DNA from: Flammula alnicola
Lineage: Eukaryota; Basidiomycota; Agaricomycetes; Agaricales; Strophariaceae
DNA length: 64,000 nt
Direction of reading: 5' to 3'
Assembly (NCBI GenBank): GCA_015499995.1
Contig: JADNRV010000010.1
Location: 124,001-188,000, forward strand
The notes beneath the pieces are model-generated. The model was not told where the DNA came from. It searched no databases and worked only from the letters and a program-made list of their open reading frames with translations. A program made the position numbers and the translations under genes. This document shows positions 60,501-64,000 of this stretch, one piece after another. Within the stretch, counting starts at the first letter, position 1. Each line of letters opens with the position of its first letter.

Positions 60501-61485
60501 GTGAAAGTACGGCGAAAGGAGAGGCTTCTGCGTAAAAGCGTCGTTTCATACATTGGGACATCTGGTGAATTTACAGGTACGTCCTATTTTTTAACAAGAT
60601 CGATGACGTGGCAAATAATTGGAAAAATCTCTCAGAACCCGAAATCACCCTCGTACTTTCACCGGTAACAATTACTCCTCGCAATGAAGAGCGAATGACG
60701 CACTTTACAGGTAAATTTCATAATCATTCTCATTACTTGTGATCTTTTTGATTGAGATGCTGTGCTTTAGCCACTGTGCCAACCGTTGGCGATGCGCTCG
60801 TCGCACTTGATGATCTCTGCAACGATTTCGCAGAAACACTCAAACAAATTTCAGACATTGGAGCTGAGCTCGCGAACAAAGACCACATAGGGCTCGACAA
60901 TGCTCAGGAGGTGTGCACATCTTTCTTTTCATTGCCGCATTCTCTGACCATTGCTCTAAACCTGCATTAATAAAAGATACTGCGCGAGATTGACCCAACA
61001 CTGCTGCGAGATTTGGAGATCGAACAAAAGCGCTCGTTGCTCTGTGAGGAACTGGAACGGATTAGGACGGCGGCAAAGCAGGATGCGAAAGTCCTCCTTG
61101 ATACCCTAGAAATGCTTCTTCTTCTCCTCTGGCGCCATCTGGAGTATTATGCTGAGCCCCGACACATGAACATGCCACCCGCGAAAGCGACGGTGACGAA
61201 CGCCATGCGTCTGTTGGCCACGTCAGAGCCGGAGGTATTCCGAGCAGAAGTGGGTTCCAAGATCCAGCCAACGTTGCAACGGCTAGTGTCGCTTGAATTG
61301 GTCTGTATACTCCTTTTCTTCCTGGAAGGATTTAGCATCGCTCATTATTTTTTGCTTTATAGGACCCTAAAGCATTTGGACGAGATTGGCAGGATAACCA
61401 AGGATATATTCAAATCATGTGTAGGCGGTTGAAGGATAGTGCTGGACTGCATGATGAGTCGGCGATGGGAGGAGAGAGCGACTAG
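54554..61485 (+). CDS. NUP192: Nucleoporin Nup192 (Nup205 family)
   Basis: The ATG at 54554 starts MNSIHRLREALLRALSSQDS; exon 1 ends at 54725. Exon 2 resumes at 54774 with GKPIINGKSTAVNG and DFARQAIFLSQQLDCSEKYV, the conserved start of the family. A nearly uninterrupted frame then runs to about 59625 with one 50-base intron near 55224, followed by many short exons. The protein is about 2,000 residues of alpha-helical repeat (FQESVEATSGRLPAFLQWAV, LVNAGVPRLRGKRKD, EICKAVWTLMERFEVINVRT), as expected for this very large scaffold. The C-terminus reads CEELERIRTAAKQDAKVLLD then DPKAFGRDWQDNQGYIQIMC. Nup192 sits in the inner ring of the nuclear pore with Nic96, Nup188 and Nup53. No defect is seen. 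Confidence 0.92.
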
Positions 61486-61768
61486 GCCGTCGTGGCTTTC
61501 GAGTTTGGAATCTCTAGTTCTTGTAAAATAAAATGGCCCAAGCACCCGACGGTGAATGACTGGCGCGGACGCGGCATGATTTGTAGTTGAATTTCTTCGT
61601 CGACATGTTATAATCCTATTCTGCACGGGTGGCGGCAATTAGTCATCTTAGTCTGGCCGTTCGATCATCGAATCCCTCAGTTCAGCGAGAATTCCACCAA
61701 ATAAATTATATATGCACACCGAGCTCCAAAACGACTTTTGAAGCGACGTTACTCCATCCTCGAAACTA

Positions 61769-62700
61769 CTAGCGTGGTAGGAGACTTCCTGCTCCACGCA
61801 GAGCCAGCGATCCTCCCATCCGTAGTGTTTGTGTGCCTCCTGGGAAATAAGCGAGCACATAAGCAACAAGGGAGACTACCTACATGAATCGTCAGTGAGA
61901 TTACGGAACAGTACGAGTTTCAATGCGTTACGCACTTGGACAGCTCCTGCTAACAAAGAACCTAACTGCGACTGCAGTCCTAGAGCAAAATATAGCGTCA
62001 ATCCCAGGCTACCGAAATACACAGCGGAGAATGGCAGTCGATCCTTCGAAATTAGGTGTTTGAAGTGGTTTACTGGTCCAATCAAGACGGAGAAACTGTG
62101 TGAATGTGTACGGAACCAAATTGAGGACGTCTGACGCGATCGACAGGCAGTAACACTCACCCGAACATGACCAGTAGACTTCCCAAGCTAGGATGGCAAT
62201 GGTGATGCAACGTTAGACGGACAGATATGAGGCAAATACGGCGAAGTTGATATACCTGAAGGAGAGCGCGAACTTCGCTGGTCTACAATGCAAGCATAAG
62301 ACTTCATGTGGAGTTAAGTGATGGCAAAAATACGCACCGTAAGGCAAGGAACGGTAACGTCATAAACGAGACGAAGAAACAAACTGCTGCGCCTAATAGA
62401 CACCCTCCAAATCCCAGCAACCTATAAAGCAAGAATAAATGGGCAGAATTCAACAACGATATGCGTTCAAACGACGGACCTTTCCCATCTTGAGAGTGCA
62501 AACCACGCTTCCTCTTCGTTGGATTGTTCGCTCGACCTCAGTGGTATATAATCGCCTGCGACCGCATTATAAAATCGCGCAAAAGGGTTCCCAGGTTGTG
62601 AGCTCTGTGTCGTCGTCTGCGAATCGTCGTTGTTCCCCCGCGCCCAGCGGAATTGCGACAGGTTTGCGCGGAAAGTCTGTTCTGAGGATGCTGGGGGCAT
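61769..62700 (-). CDS. SFT2: Golgi transport membrane protein Sft2
   Basis: The start MPPASSEQTFRANLSQFRWA lies at 62700 and the stop at 61769, with several short introns. A Ser/Asn-rich cytosolic head ends EEEAWFALSRWER. Four membrane segments follow: LLGFGGCLLGAAVCFFVSFM, then FALSFSLGSLLVMFGFSVLI with the GPVNHFKHL loop, PFSAVYFGSLGLTLYFALGL, and a last one leading into YVLAYFPGGTQTLRMGG and LALRGAGSLLPR. The order and the FPGGT end are those of the SFT2/GOT1 family, which supports endosome-to-Golgi vesicle fusion. Confidence 0.9.
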
Positions 62701-63039
62701 AATTGTAAGGATGGTGGGAGTACTCGGTAAACAAGCACAAAGTTGAGTTCATTGTGTGCAAGTGGAGTTAGGGGCTCCGCAGCTAGGCATTATTCTGCTC
62801 TCTCTTCTTCTGTAGTATATGCCTGAGGGCTTTTATGCGAGTAATAAGAGCAAGGAATACTGGTAGCTCAGAGGTGTTCAATGCGTGCAGCAAACATGAA
62901 CCGATCTCTAAAGTTATTCCGTTGCGAGATTAGATTAGATTACTTATATCGGTGCTCCGTTGAATGTTGACTCGTCGCCCACAATTAAGCCAATTTATTT
63001 GAGGTTATGCTTGCTTCCAATTGCAACGCGAATACTTAT

Positions 63040-63062
63040 TGGGAGAAGCGTTGCTTCTCCCA
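63040..63062. repeat. Perfect 10-base hairpin
   Basis: TGGGAGAAGC and its exact reverse complement are separated by three bases (GTT). No coding role is seen. Confidence 0.7.
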
Positions 63063-63085
63063 CATTAACTATGATAGTAGGAAAG

Positions 63086-63141
63086 TTGTAATACAAGCTG
63101 CTTTTCAGACAGCTTGTAATACAAGCTGCTTTTCAGACAGC
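63086..63141. repeat. 28-base tandem duplication
   Basis: Two exact 28-base copies follow each other (63086-63113 and 63114-63141). Within the copies AAGCTG and CAGCTT can pair around a 9-base loop across the junction. Confidence 0.8.
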
Positions 63142-63390
63142 GTTCAGTTGTCCATTTCGTTGCTTCTGGGTTGTATTTTTAGACACGGCCAAAAACAGGA
63201 TGTTGCCCTTTTTTTTTAACAGAGGAAACCATGCACGAGACATAACATAGACTAAGATAGATCTCAATGACAGGAATGACTGCCCGTCTATTATTTGAAT
63301 GGTGTCAGAGATAAGCATCATCATGATGACACAAATTCAAGTGCAGGTCATAATATTTAGACAAAGGCGCTCTATGTCATAAAAAGGAGA

Positions 63391-64000
63391 TTAAGTAGCA
63401 TTGAACTGTCCGGTCTGGCGATATTCCCCACCGGACCAGTTAATTGCTCCGAATTGACGGGGCACGCTGGAAGCTCGAATTACGGCCTGCGCCCTCGCAT
63501 GTCTGTTGGAATTGGGCCGACTCGGAGGTAGCATTCGGCCCTACAATGACGATAAAAGTTAGTACTATATCCTGACCCGATGTGAATTTTTGAGCGCTTA
63601 CCACCAGTTGTGGGTTGCGATGGAGTCGCTCTCGGGTGGGCCGCCGTTGGACTATGGGGATGACTGTAGCCCCCCAAGTATCCGTCGCTGTCTCCCGCAG
63701 GTTGGCCGTGGAGAGATAAGACGCGGGGATAGTCGATGGGTCGACAGGCTTAGTGAAAACAAGTAACTTCAAAAAGCCTATAGTAATATCCCGTCCATCT
63801 TGTAGAGAGTAAGCGAATGGTGGTACTCCTCCCGAACCATAGCCGATAGTGAGAGTGCCTCCGTCCTTCTTCAAAGGGACATCCAGAACGTATTGGCCAC
63901 TTGAACACGGTTTATAATAAGTTACTAGATCAGAAAGGTTAGTCAAGCATCAACGTATCATATCATTCAGGAGATTAGCGTACCTCTACCGTTGAAATCA
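63391..64000 (-). CDS. 3' end of a probable caspase-like (metacaspase) gene, cut by the window
   Basis: Only the last exons are inside the window. They read VTYYKPCSSGQYVLDVPLKK, LTIGYGSGGVPPFAYSL and GRDITIGFLKLLVFTKPVDP, then WGATVIPIVQRRPTRERL. After an intron at about 63541-63602 they continue GRMLPPSRPNSNRHARAQAV and end GGEYRQTGQFNAT. From memory, the LTIGYGSGG...DGQDVDVGFLKLF...TEPVD block is the C-terminal domain of many Agaricomycete caspase-domain (Peptidase C14) proteins. The catalytic part would lie beyond 64000, so the assignment cannot be tested here. The downstream exon model restores one frame to a clean stop at 63391. Confidence 0.5.

Larger units (their letters stand above)
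62701..63390. other. Intergenic with two local repeats
   Basis: No gene is supported. A perfect hairpin and a 28-base tandem duplication lie at 63040-63141 and are listed separately. Confidence 0.5.

Noticed and set aside
1..64000. tRNA, 5S rRNA and CRISPR arrays
   Set aside because: I looked for T-arm-like GGTTCGA patterns with matching stems and for regularly spaced repeats and found none that held up by eye; a covariance-model scan would be decisive.

Overview
The window comes from a fungus, almost certainly a mushroom-forming basidiomycete (Agaricomycetes). Genes are dense, on both strands, and cut by many 50-60 base GT-AG introns. The lineage signs are an NLR-type NACHT NTPase with the Agaricomycete N-terminal layout, HSPA12-like Hsp70 proteins, expanded TPR/DUF4470-like proteins, and a helical 5-hmdU-kinase-like domain joined to a chromodomain. 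Exon joins were worked out by hand from reading frame, splice sites and family resemblance; no alignment or database search was run.

Layout. 1-8.3 kb is accessory: scrambled pieces of an Hsp70-like gene, two related small glycine-rich genes sharing a GGRGGD[VI]GS motif and a promoter 13-mer, and a 621-residue NACHT NLR. 8.7-12.1 kb (minus) is a TPR/DUF4470-like gene with an inverted paralogue at 45.1-48.5 kb. 12.8-13.6 kb is an NHP6-type HMG-box gene with a one-base frameshift. 15.8-20.9 kb is a SNF2 ATPase of the ERCC6L2 type. 21.5-29.5 kb holds UBE2G1, RPC2 (Pol III) and UBE2G2. 29.8-31.6 kb is D-arabinono-1,4-lactone oxidase. 32.1-35.5 kb is the full HSPA12-like gene. 37.4-44.6 kb carries a CBP6/UQCC2-like factor, NOC2, mitochondrial ribosomal protein bL31m and a METTL14-like MT-A70 protein. 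51.9-53.5 kb is the helical-domain/chromodomain gene. 54.6-61.5 kb is NUP192, followed by SFT2 and, at the right edge, the 3' end of a probable caspase-like gene. Two transposase-less inverted-repeat elements lie at 49.1-49.8 and 53.8-54.4 kb.

How the genes relate. Conserved single-copy genes (Pol III, nuclear pore, ribosome assembly, mitochondrial translation, ER/Golgi traffic, ERAD) form a housekeeping frame into which lineage-specific families are set. The best candidates for something undescribed are the glycine-rich pair beside the NLR, and the helical-domain/chromodomain protein. Three conserved genes (NHP6, ALO1, NOC2) each break by one base inside a G/C run, which looks more like assembly error than gene loss.
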